Below, in pieces: positions 35,203 through 43,221 of a stretch of DNA of 64,000 bases (within the stretch, counting starts at the first letter, position 1; every line of letters begins with the position of its first letter). Where the stretch lies: NCBI GenBank assembly GCA_030430385.1, contig JAUIFO010000006.1:62001-126000 (forward strand), given 5' to 3'. The DNA comes from Bacteroidia bacterium. GTDB lineage: Bacteria > Bacteroidota > Bacteroidia > Flavobacteriales > Flavobacteriaceae. A program made the translations under genes and the position numbers. The notes beneath the pieces were generated by a model, which did not search any database, was not told the origin of the DNA, and saw only the letters and a program-made list of their open reading frames with translations.

Positions 35203-36069
35203 ATGACTTGTCAAAATGCTTTTATAATTGGTAATCCGCGATCAGGAACCTCAATGTTTAGAATGATGATGAGTAGCCATTCATCTGTTATTGTGCCTCC
35301 TGAATGTGGTTTTATTCAATGGTGGTATGATACTTATAAAGATTGGAATGTTGAAAATTCTTCTTCTACTGAAGCCGTAGACGCTTATATATCTGATTTA
35401 AAAACATCAAAAAAAATTGAAACTTGGCAATTGGATTTTGTTGCTTTAAAAGAGTTGATACAATCAAAATCACCAAAAAATTACAGCGAACTTTCTTCTT
35501 TGGTTATCTTTCAATATGGTATTCAAAATAATAAAACAGCCAGTATTCTTGGAGATAAAAACAACTATTACATTCATCATCTTGAACGCATAAATACCAT
35601 TTATCCAGAGGCAAAATACTTAGTGATAGTTCGAGATTGTAGAGATGTTGTTTGTAGCTATTTGAAAGTTAATTCGTTAGATACAACTTCTAAGTATAAG
35701 CCTAAATTTCCTGAAACTATAAAAGAAATGAGCCTTGATTGGGTTAAAAAAAATGAAACTATTCTGAAGTTCTTAGAAGGTATTCATCCTGATAAATACA
35801 CTTTAATTAAATATGAAGATTTACTGAAACAGCCTGAACTTGAATTAAAAAAATGTACTAATGTTCTAGGGATCTCGTATCAAGATCAAATGCTGGAATA
35901 CTACAAAAATAAGATGGAGCCATCAGAGCTTTTAGAATGGAAAAAGAAAACAAACGAATCAATTGATAAGAATAATACTAAAAATTATTTAAACCAATTG
36001 ACTCCAGCCCAAATCGATGAGATCATGTCTGTTTCTGGATCGTTAATGAGTAAGTTGGGTTATATCTAA
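35203..36069 (+). CDS. Sulfotransferase family protein (288 aa)
   Basis: This protein should transfer sulfate from PAPS to a sugar acceptor. The 5'-phosphosulfate loop GNPRSGTSMFR is at 10-20, and the 3'-phosphate region is VIVRDCRDVVCSYL near 145. The C-terminal YEDLLKQPELELKK also matches the family. It begins 24 bp after the aminotransferase gene. Its location in a glycan cluster suggests sulfation of the exported polysaccharide. No PAPS-synthesis genes lie in the window, so donor supply is encoded elsewhere. Confidence 0.82.
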   Translation: MTCQNAFIIGNPRSGTSMFRMMMSSHSSVIVPPECGFIQWWYDTYKDWNVENSSSTEAVDAYISDLKTSKKIETWQLDFVALKELIQSKSPKNYSELSSLVIFQYGIQNNKTASILGDKNNYYIHHLERINTIYPEAKYLVIVRDCRDVVCSYLKVNSLDTTSKYKPKFPETIKEMSLDWVKKNETILKFLEGIHPDKYTLIKYEDLLKQPELELKKCTNVLGISYQDQMLEYYKNKMEPSELLEWKKKTNESIDKNNTKNYLNQLTPAQIDEIMSVSGSLMSKLGYI

Positions 36070-36080
36070 ATTTAGTTTTA

Positions 36081-37268
36081 ATGGGTAATTCTAAGATTCA
36101 AAAGTTATTTTATATTTCACCCAGAGATATGAGAAAGAACAGGGCAGATGCTGTACATATTATGTATAGCTGTGCTGGTTTTTCAAATGAAGGTTTAGAT
36201 GTCACGCTTATAACACCAAAGGTTTCTCGTGAAAACTTCAAGGTAGAATTCAAGGATATTTTTAGTCTATATGATGTTCCAGAAAACTTTAAAATTGTAG
36301 AACTCAATACTAAAATAAAAGAGTTTAATAATAAGTCATCAGTTTTATCTCTTCTTGTTAACCGATTTATCTTTAATCTTTTTTATCTCATTCAGCACCT
36401 TTCTGTATTTAGATCCAAAGATGTTGTGGTGTATAGCAAATGTTATACATCTGTTATTCCTTACATTTTGTTCAAGTTTTTTGGAATCATTAGATGTAAG
36501 CTTGTTTTTGAAACACCATTTTTGCAAGATAATCGTTACCATAAATTCATAATGAAACGTATGGATGCTATTGTGGTTATGACTTCATATGTGCAAGAAT
36601 TCCTTATTAATAAGTTTAAAATTGCAACGAATAAGGTAATAAAATGTCCAATACGCTTTCAGTCGGATTATCACCAAAAATCAGAGGTTAACAAAACCAA
36701 GATCAGAGAAGAGTTAAATTGGGATGAAAACTTCAAATATGTTGTTTACGCTGGAAAAGCAGGAAAGAAATCGACTCGAATTCAAAATTTTGTAGACGCT
36801 TCCAATCTTTTTGATGATTTAAAATTTGTGATTGTAGGTGCTACTGAAGCCATTCAAAAGGCTTATGGAGATGGTTCTAACAAAAATTTAATTTTATATC
36901 CATTTCAAACTTATCCTCAGTACTTGAATATGGTTTATGCTGCTGATATTTTAGTGTCTACTTATGAAGATAATTTATACAACAGATATACTTTAAGTCC
37001 AGGTAAAGGTGGTGCTTATTTGCAGAGCGAAAATCCGGTTATTTTTTCTGATCTTCCTTGCTTGAGAGAACGGTTTCCAAATGAATTAGTATCTTTTGTT
37101 AAACCAAATGACTTAGATGACTTAGTGTTAAAGATCAAAGAGATTCTTCAACAATACCCGAAATTTAAGGTGTCAGCTCAAAAAGCTGCAGACTTTGCAT
37201 CTCAACGTACATTTACAGATGCGTCTAAAGCAATTATAGATAAATTAAATACTTTGTTTTTTAATTGA
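36081..37268 (+). CDS. Glycosyltransferase, GT4-like (395 aa)
   Basis: A two-domain GT-B protein. The N-terminal half opens with KLFYISPRDMRKNRADAVH, so it lacks the usual G-G start. The C-terminal half has VVYAGKAGKKSTRIQNF and ends with a nucleotide-sugar region around LSPGKGGAYLQSENPVIFSD. The family match is weaker than for the other transferases of the locus. No membrane segment is obvious. It overlaps the flippase gene start by 4 bp. Donor and acceptor are unknown. Confidence 0.7.
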   Translation: MGNSKIQKLFYISPRDMRKNRADAVHIMYSCAGFSNEGLDVTLITPKVSRENFKVEFKDIFSLYDVPENFKIVELNTKIKEFNNKSSVLSLLVNRFIFNLFYLIQHLSVFRSKDVVVYSKCYTSVIPYILFKFFGIIRCKLVFETPFLQDNRYHKFIMKRMDAIVVMTSYVQEFLINKFKIATNKVIKCPIRFQSDYHQKSEVNKTKIREELNWDENFKYVVYAGKAGKKSTRIQNFVDASNLFDDLKFVIVGATEAIQKAYGDGSNKNLILYPFQTYPQYLNMVYAADILVSTYEDNLYNRYTLSPGKGGAYLQSENPVIFSDLPCLRERFPNELVSFVKPNDLDDLVLKIKEILQQYPKFKVSAQKAADFASQRTFTDASKAIIDKLNTLFFN

Positions 37269-38692
37269 ACAAAACCAAGATCATAAAAGGCGGTTTTTAC
37301 CTAACCATAGTTAACACATTGTCTCAAATATTGGCTATTGTGGTTAATATTGTCTTGGCTAGACTATTACTTCCTGAAGACTTTGGTCTGGTTGCATTAA
37401 CAATGACTTACATTGGTTTTATTACCTTGTTTACCAATATGGGTTTTGGCTCATCTGTGATTCATGAAGGAAGCTCTACTCAGAAACAATTATCATCCAT
37501 TTACTGGTTAAACTATGGACTATCTATTTTTTCATTTTTGATCATTATTTTGACAGCGCATTTAGCTGCTGAATTTTACGATGAACCTAAACTGACAAAA
37601 ATTGTTTATGTCGCTGCAATCAATATTTTATTGAACCCTTTTTATGGTATTCAATTTAAACTTCTTGAAAGGGATTTAGAATTCAAATCAATAAGTAAAA
37701 TAAATTTGTCAGGAACGCTAATAGGATCATTAGCAGCAATAGTAGGAGCTTATCTAGGTTTAGGTGTTTATGCCCTCGTTTTACAATCTTTAGTCTCTTC
37801 ATTTATAAGACTAATTTTAGTGCTGGTCTATAGAAATTGGTGGCCCAATTTTCACTTCAATTTTACCGAAATCAAGCATATGGTTTGGTACTCTATGAGG
37901 TTTAAAGCCACGCAAATGTCTATGTATTTTGAGAGAAATATAGATTATCTCATCTTAGGAAAGTTTTTTACTAGTGCGATTCTTGGTTATTATGCATTTG
38001 CATATAATATCATGTACACTCCAGTAAAACGGATTTCCTACATCTTTAGTGAGGTGCTTTTTCCTTCATTCTCATCATTTAAAAATGATAAGCAGAAAAT
38101 AATCAAAGGTTACTTCAAGTCGGTGAATTTGATAGCTTTAGTTTCTGTACCTGCAATGACAATCTTGGCGTTTAATGCAGATTTAATCATCAATTTAGTT
38201 TTTGGTCAAAAATGGGATGCTGCCATCCCAATTGTTAGGATTTTGTGTTTTGCTGGTGCTATTCAATCTATAAGTCAGTTTGGAGGTGTGATTTTTTCTA
38301 GTATTGGCAAACCAGAAGTTGCTATGTATGTCTCAGTTGGACGAACTATTTTAACAGCTTTAGCTATTGTGGTTGGTGTACAATATGGCGTACTTTGGGT
38401 TGCATACTTTTTGGTTATTTCTAAGATTTTATCTTATATATTGTTTTTGTTTGTACTTAATCGCTTTATCCCAATTTCTATTTTGCAGTTGTTTAAAAGT
38501 GTTAAAGGTCCCATGATATCACTAATTAGTTTAAGTACAGTTTATGTGTTACACAGATTAGGATATTTGAATATAAACGACTGGACTATGTTGATTTTAA
38601 TGTTGAGTATGGCTTTTGTGATATTGTATGTGTTTGATAAAAAAGTCGTTTTGAGTGTGTTGAAAGTAATCAAGGAAAAAAGTAATGGATAA
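37265..38692 (+). CDS. Polysaccharide flippase, WzxC/MviN-like
   Basis: This is an inner-membrane protein with about 12-14 hydrophobic segments over 475 residues. It starts with the family pattern KGGFYLTIVNTLSQILAIVVN, followed by ARLLLPEDFGLVALTMTYIGF. These fit lipopolysaccharide flippases of the WzxC/polysacc_synt type that move undecaprenyl-linked repeat units across the membrane. The TTG start at 37265 overlaps the previous stop. With the polymerase at 45133 it marks the locus as Wzx/Wzy-dependent. Confidence 0.88.
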   Translation: MNKTKIIKGGFYLTIVNTLSQILAIVVNIVLARLLLPEDFGLVALTMTYIGFITLFTNMGFGSSVIHEGSSTQKQLSSIYWLNYGLSIFSFLIIILTAHLAAEFYDEPKLTKIVYVAAINILLNPFYGIQFKLLERDLEFKSISKINLSGTLIGSLAAIVGAYLGLGVYALVLQSLVSSFIRLILVLVYRNWWPNFHFNFTEIKHMVWYSMRFKATQMSMYFERNIDYLILGKFFTSAILGYYAFAYNIMYTPVKRISYIFSEVLFPSFSSFKNDKQKIIKGYFKSVNLIALVSVPAMTILAFNADLIINLVFGQKWDAAIPIVRILCFAGAIQSISQFGGVIFSSIGKPEVAMYVSVGRTILTALAIVVGVQYGVLWVAYFLVISKILSYILFLFVLNRFIPISILQLFKSVKGPMISLISLSTVYVLHRLGYLNINDWTMLILMLSMAFVILYVFDKKVVLSVLKVIKEKSNG

Positions 38693-39527
38693 CTTTAAAG
38701 AGCATAAGGTAAATATTCAAGCTTACGACGGAAATTTAAAACTGATTTCTAAATTGAAATCACTTATTTCTGAAAAGTATGCTGAGTTGTTCTATGCTGT
38801 AATTGTTCATGGAAGCGTGGCAACCAATGAAGTGATTCCCTACAGTGATTTTGATGGATTGATCATAGTAAAAGATGATTTTGTTAATTCAATTCAACTT
38901 CAAAAATTTAAACGAGATTCAATGAATTTAATATTGAATTTTGACCCTTTACAGCATCATGGTTGGTTTCAAATAAAAGAGAGTGACCTCAAAAACTATC
39001 CAGAATCTTACCTTCCAACTGCTGTTTTAGAGTATTCCAAGGTTGTTTATCCCATTGGACAAAACATTGATTTTATGTTTTTGAAGTCTGAGACAGTAGA
39101 TTACAAATCAGCTCTTATAGGAATGATGAACCAATTTGAAACTAGGCTTAACAACCAATGGAGACCCAGAAATATGTATGAATTAAAGAGCATGCTAAGC
39201 CAGATTATGCTCATTCCATCTATGTATTATTCAGCTGTATATCATAAAGGTATTTTTAAAGCCAACAGTTTTGATGCAGTAAAACCAGAATTTACAGAAG
39301 AAGAATGGATGCCAATTAAAGTTTCAACTTTCATAAGAGAGAATTGGAGTGTTGATGTTAATGCTTTTCAAAAGTTGGTTTTGAAAATAAATATTCCAAT
39401 CTTCCAAAAATTAAGGAAAAAGTTTTTTATGCCTAGCATTGATAAACAAACACAAAATTTGTTAGATAATGATTTTTATCATAATCTTAGGCAATTAATT
39501 AAAAAAGTCAAGACAAAAGTAAAATGA
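38685..39527 (+). CDS. Nucleotidyltransferase-fold protein (280 aa)
   Basis: The N-terminal region has the minimal nucleotidyltransferase signature: VHGSVATNEVIPYSDFDGLIIV, with GS at 43-44 and SDFDG at 54-58. About 200 helical residues follow with no family I recognise. The gene overlaps the flippase end by 8 bp and the following sulfotransferase start by 4 bp. A nucleotidyl-transfer reaction is inferred only from the active-site pattern. Nothing shows whether the target is a sugar, a protein or an antibiotic-like small molecule. Confidence 0.65.
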   Translation: MDNFKEHKVNIQAYDGNLKLISKLKSLISEKYAELFYAVIVHGSVATNEVIPYSDFDGLIIVKDDFVNSIQLQKFKRDSMNLILNFDPLQHHGWFQIKESDLKNYPESYLPTAVLEYSKVVYPIGQNIDFMFLKSETVDYKSALIGMMNQFETRLNNQWRPRNMYELKSMLSQIMLIPSMYYSAVYHKGIFKANSFDAVKPEFTEEEWMPIKVSTFIRENWSVDVNAFQKLVLKINIPIFQKLRKKFFMPSIDKQTQNLLDNDFYHNLRQLIKKVKTKVK

Positions 39528-40267
39528 AATATGCATTCGTTACAGGTATGGGAAGATCAGGTACTAAATTCTTAGGGTCCTTATTAAAACTAGATCCTAA
39601 AGTTTACGCTACACACGAATACCTTGGAAACAGAGAGTTTTGGTTAGTATCTTGGTATTTAGGGAGAACTTATGCTGAGGTAATTCTTAAAAAAGGAAAG
39701 CAGAAAATAGATGCCGAAATTGACAAAGAAATTTTTGTAGATGTTAATGGTTACCTAGCAGATAGCACCAAAAGTTTAAATTCGGTATTTAATCAACCTA
39801 AAATTTTTCATTTGGTAAGAAATCCTAAAAAAGTGGTACCTTCTCTAATGATTAGACGTGATGATAAAGGGATTCATAAGATTCCAAAAACACAAAATGA
39901 AATAGAATCATGGGTAGACATGAGCAAATTAGAGCAGGTCTGTGTAAATTGGGTGCAAACCACTGAGGATCTACTTAAAACAGATGCAGAGTTATTACTC
40001 TTTGAAAAGTTGACTAAGGATTATGAGTACATATCTGAGAAACTCCTTCAGCCTCTTGGTATAAATATCTCTAAGGAAGCTTATGACAATTTTAAAACAA
40101 AAAAGGTAAACAAAACGCGAGGCTTTTTGTACAGATTCTTGTATGCTAAGTACAAAGGGAAACAAAATATTGAAAAGACCATTCTTTTTGATGATCTCAC
40201 AGAAAATCAGAAAGCTCGTTTTAATGCTATTTGTGGACCAACTATGAAAAAATTAGGGTATAAGTAA
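39524..40267 (+). CDS. Sulfotransferase family protein (247 aa)
   Basis: The P-loop GMGRSGTKFLGSLL is at 8-21 and HLVRNPKKVVPSLM lies near 98, together the PAPS-binding signature. The C-terminal half has LFEKLTKDYEYISEKLL, the usual end-of-family helix. It is not closely similar to the sulfotransferase at 35203-36069, so a different acceptor position is likely. It lies between two nucleotidyltransferase-fold genes with overlapping or nearly touching ends, which implies a joint function. Confidence 0.8.
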   Translation: MKYAFVTGMGRSGTKFLGSLLKLDPKVYATHEYLGNREFWLVSWYLGRTYAEVILKKGKQKIDAEIDKEIFVDVNGYLADSTKSLNSVFNQPKIFHLVRNPKKVVPSLMIRRDDKGIHKIPKTQNEIESWVDMSKLEQVCVNWVQTTEDLLKTDAELLLFEKLTKDYEYISEKLLQPLGINISKEAYDNFKTKKVNKTRGFLYRFLYAKYKGKQNIEKTILFDDLTENQKARFNAICGPTMKKLGYK

Positions 40268-40268
40268 T

Positions 40269-41231
40269 ATGGCATCTTTAAGATTTATTGACCATCCAGT
40301 TTCCATCTCTGTTAATCAATATGATGCATTAAAAGAAAAGTTAACTGCCCAGCTACTTGAAGACGAAGCTGTTTTAAGCGTCTATCAAATGGGTTCTGTC
40401 AAGCATCCTGGGATTTCTGATCTAGACCTAATATGTGTATTTAAGAATGGTTCTAATTGTACACGAAATTACAGAACAGCTTTAACGCCTAGTGAGAAGG
40501 ATATATTAACCCACGGTATCTTTGGGATTTCAGAGGAACACCTCCAAAAAAGTATGGAATATACACTCATTTCCAACTTAAAACATCTTGGTGGTAAGGC
40601 ATTACAATTGAATGAAAACTTTGAAGTCAGTAAGGCATTAAAGCAACAGATAGCACTTGAGTATCTCGTGAAAATGCTGGTGACTATTGACATGCAAATA
40701 ACTTTCAAGGTGGTTAAGCTAAGAGCATTTTTGTTATTGGCTAAAGCGGTTCAATTTGATTTAGAATTGTTAGGTATAAAAAGAGGAGAGTTATTCGATT
40801 TGGTTCAGAAGGTTATTGATTACAGATCAATTTGGTACAAAAATCAACCCTCAAAAAAAGACGTCGAAAAGTTGATAATTGAGTTTCATAAAGCCCTAAA
40901 ATTATTTCTTGAGAATGAATTTAAACAATCAAAACTCTATTTTCCTGAGAGGAGTTTCAAGTTTCCTGGAAATTTTACGATATCCAAATCTGAAACATTT
41001 TCAACTAGCCATAATGGTATTTTAATACCAAGTTTGCTCAGTTTTATAGGAAGGAAATATATTAATCTTCAGCATCGATTGAATAGTTTTTCTTATCAAA
41101 TTCCTTTTGAATTACCGATGCCTAACTCTGAACAGTACAACCGATTTGAGTTTAGCAAAAAAATGGTGATGATTAATCGAAATAACTACCCTAGTTTTAT
41201 TCCATTAACAACGAGTTTATCTATCTATTAA
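40269..41231 (+). CDS. Nucleotidyltransferase-fold protein (320 aa)
   Basis: An active-site-like pattern lies at 41-54: MGSVKHPGISDLDL, with GS and DLDL in the nucleotidyltransferase arrangement. The rest is helical without recognised domains. It starts 1 bp after the sulfotransferase gene. It differs from the 280-residue protein at 38685 outside the signature. A hairpin with T tract follows at 41250-41287. Function is unknown. Confidence 0.6.
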   Translation: MASLRFIDHPVSISVNQYDALKEKLTAQLLEDEAVLSVYQMGSVKHPGISDLDLICVFKNGSNCTRNYRTALTPSEKDILTHGIFGISEEHLQKSMEYTLISNLKHLGGKALQLNENFEVSKALKQQIALEYLVKMLVTIDMQITFKVVKLRAFLLLAKAVQFDLELLGIKRGELFDLVQKVIDYRSIWYKNQPSKKDVEKLIIEFHKALKLFLENEFKQSKLYFPERSFKFPGNFTISKSETFSTSHNGILIPSLLSFIGRKYINLQHRLNSFSYQIPFELPMPNSEQYNRFEFSKKMVMINRNNYPSFIPLTTSLSIY

Positions 41232-41249
41232 TTTTTTTGATTAGAAGCC

Positions 41250-41287
41250 AATTATTATAGCTATTTTTACGGCTATTATAATTTTTT
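41250..41287 (+). terminator. Hairpin with T tract inside the polysaccharide operon (possible attenuator)
   Basis: AATTATTATAGC (41250-41261) pairs at 11 of 12 positions with GCTATTATAATT (41272-41283). It is followed by TTTT, and the next gene's TTG start at 41286 lies in that tract. This has the form of an intrinsic terminator in mid-locus, so it may reduce expression of the downstream genes. Confidence 0.6.
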
Positions 41288-42365
41288 GAAAGTAATTCAT
41301 TACATAGGGCAATTGAGTTTTGGAGGTATCGAACGGTTGGTTCATGATCTAGTTTCCAAACAAAAAGAACGCGATGACATTCAAGCTACAATTGGTGTTG
41401 GAAATTTTAAAGGTGAATTTAAAGATCAGTTTGAAAATTTAGGCGTTACAATAGAAAATTTTAGATTAAAATCTGGTTATGATTTTAATCTAAAAAAAAT
41501 CAACACCATTTCCAGAATATTTAAAGCGCATGATGTTGTTCATCTTCACGGATTTCATCTCAGTGTAGCCTTGGCTGCCATAAAATCCAGAACAAAGGTC
41601 ATTTATACAGAGCATGGTAATTTTGCTTTTGGGAGAAAGATCCGACTTTCTGATACATTGAGTTTTATTCTAAGAAAATGGTTCTTTAAGTATCCTAAAG
41701 TCGTCATTTGTTGTAATTCCAAGTTTACAAAAGCCTATGCTGCCAAGCATTTTTATGATGGTAAGCGACTTAAACTTCTCTATAATGGCGCAGAGTCTAA
41801 TGCAACTGTAAATTCAGCATTACAATCAAAGCTTCAAGAAAAATACCAAGGTTACTTTGTAATTGGCACGTCCTCAAGATTAGCTGGATTTAAAAAAGTT
41901 AACCGATTGATTGATGTGTTTTCAAAGTATTTGAAATTGAATTCTAAAGCCTTATTGGTTATAGTTGGAGACGGAATTGAAAGAGAAGCTTTAGAAGCTC
42001 AAGTCTTAGAACTCAATATCAAAGAAAATGTTATTTTTGAGGGTTTTCAAAAAGAAGTAGCAACCTATCAATCTGTTTTTGATGTTAGCGTATTTCCGTC
42101 TCAAAATGAACCATTTGGTTTGGTAGCTGTAGAATGTTACAATAGACAAAAACCTGTACTTGTGTTTAACGATGGTGGTGGAATTACAGAAATAGTTAAT
42201 CGGTTTGTTCCGGAGGATGTGTGTAATGATGCTCAAGTTATGATTGAGCGTTTAACATTCTACAATAAGCATCCATTTGTATGGCAAGAACGTTATCATA
42301 AACAATTGGAGTTTTTTGGTTTGGAAAGAATGGAAAAGGATTATTATGAAGAGTACATCATTTGA
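41286..42365 (+). CDS. Glycosyltransferase family 4 (359 aa)
   Basis: A classical GT4 GT-B protein. It opens MKVIHYIGQLSFGGIERLVH, with HLHGFHLSVALAA and TEHGN in the acceptor domain. The donor domain has SRLAGFKKVNRLID, IVGDGIEREALE, and the EX7E-type FPSQNEPFGLVAVECY. The TTG start falls in the T tract of the preceding hairpin. Because the N-terminus matches the family exactly at this start, I keep it. Donor sugar is unknown. Confidence 0.88.
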   Translation: MKVIHYIGQLSFGGIERLVHDLVSKQKERDDIQATIGVGNFKGEFKDQFENLGVTIENFRLKSGYDFNLKKINTISRIFKAHDVVHLHGFHLSVALAAIKSRTKVIYTEHGNFAFGRKIRLSDTLSFILRKWFFKYPKVVICCNSKFTKAYAAKHFYDGKRLKLLYNGAESNATVNSALQSKLQEKYQGYFVIGTSSRLAGFKKVNRLIDVFSKYLKLNSKALLVIVGDGIEREALEAQVLELNIKENVIFEGFQKEVATYQSVFDVSVFPSQNEPFGLVAVECYNRQKPVLVFNDGGGITEIVNRFVPEDVCNDAQVMIERLTFYNKHPFVWQERYHKQLEFFGLERMEKDYYEEYII

Positions 42366-42392
42366 AATGACATATTATAAATTTAAAAAACG

Positions 42393-43127
42393 ATGCTAGG
42401 CTTAAGTCATAGAAACGGAAAATACTATTATTCAATTTTTCTACATCCTGTTTCAAGGGTTATGAAATCTGAACGTTTTATAAAGAACTTCAATTTAATT
42501 GATAACCGAACATCCGTTTTGGATTATGGCTCAGGAGATGGACCATACAAGCATATGCTCAAAACCTATTTTGACAACTATGTTTCAGCAGATTTTGAAG
42601 TAACAAATGCGCATCATAGTGTGAGGCCAGATATTTATATCAATGATGATCAAACTATTAATGTAGAGGATGAAAGTTATTCATGTGTTGTTATTTCTGA
42701 AGTTTTAGAACATGTTTACAAGCCTCATGTGGCACTCAATGAAATTAATAGAGTACTGGTTTCTGGAGGTTATGTTGTTGGAACAGTTCCCTTCTTTATG
42801 TGGGAGCATGAAAAACCTTATGATTTTCATCGTTACACCTATTTCGGATTAAAACGAATGTTTGAAGAAAACGGATTTGAAATTGTTAAGCTAGATTATG
42901 TTGGAGATATCGTAGGTGTCTCAACATACTGCTTTAGTAAGCTTTGTAGTGTTTTTTTAAAACCCTTTAGATTAATAAAACCTTTACATTTCATTCTAAA
43001 AACTATAGTTCGTATTCCTTCAATTCTGTATTATGCTCTTGTTAAAATTTCATTTGTTAAATCCTTTTTAAGGAAATACTTTGGAGAATATCCATTCGGT
43101 TTTGTATTTGTTCTTAAAAAAAACTAA
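42393..43127 (+). CDS. SAM-dependent methyltransferase (244 aa)
   Basis: A class I methyltransferase. Motif I is VLDYGSGDGPYK (42-53), ISEVLEHVYKPHVALNEINRVL is the Methyltransf_11 region, and GGYVVGTVPFF follows. The C-terminal 60 residues are hydrophobic and basic and may bind the membrane. It is transcribed with the glycan genes, so O-methylation of a sugar is likely. It could also be an N- or C-methyltransferase. Confidence 0.83.
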   Translation: MLGLSHRNGKYYYSIFLHPVSRVMKSERFIKNFNLIDNRTSVLDYGSGDGPYKHMLKTYFDNYVSADFEVTNAHHSVRPDIYINDDQTINVEDESYSCVVISEVLEHVYKPHVALNEINRVLVSGGYVVGTVPFFMWEHEKPYDFHRYTYFGLKRMFEENGFEIVKLDYVGDIVGVSTYCFSKLCSVFLKPFRLIKPLHFILKTIVRIPSILYYALVKISFVKSFLRKYFGEYPFGFVFVLKKN

Positions 43128-43161
43128 TCTATGCACATTAAATTTTAACTTAGCAAATTGC

Positions 43162-43193
43162 TTTGCAGTCTTAATTTTATGAATTTATATTTA
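43162..43193 (+). promoter_or_regulatory. Possible internal promoter before asnB
   Basis: TTTG at 43162-43165, a 20-nt spacer and TATATTTA at 43186-43193 (seven of eight -7 positions). The 94-bp gap before asnB is one of the larger gaps in the locus, which makes a local promoter plausible. Confidence 0.4.
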
Positions 43194-43221
43194 CAAATAA
43201 TCCCAACTAAATAGTCTTCCA

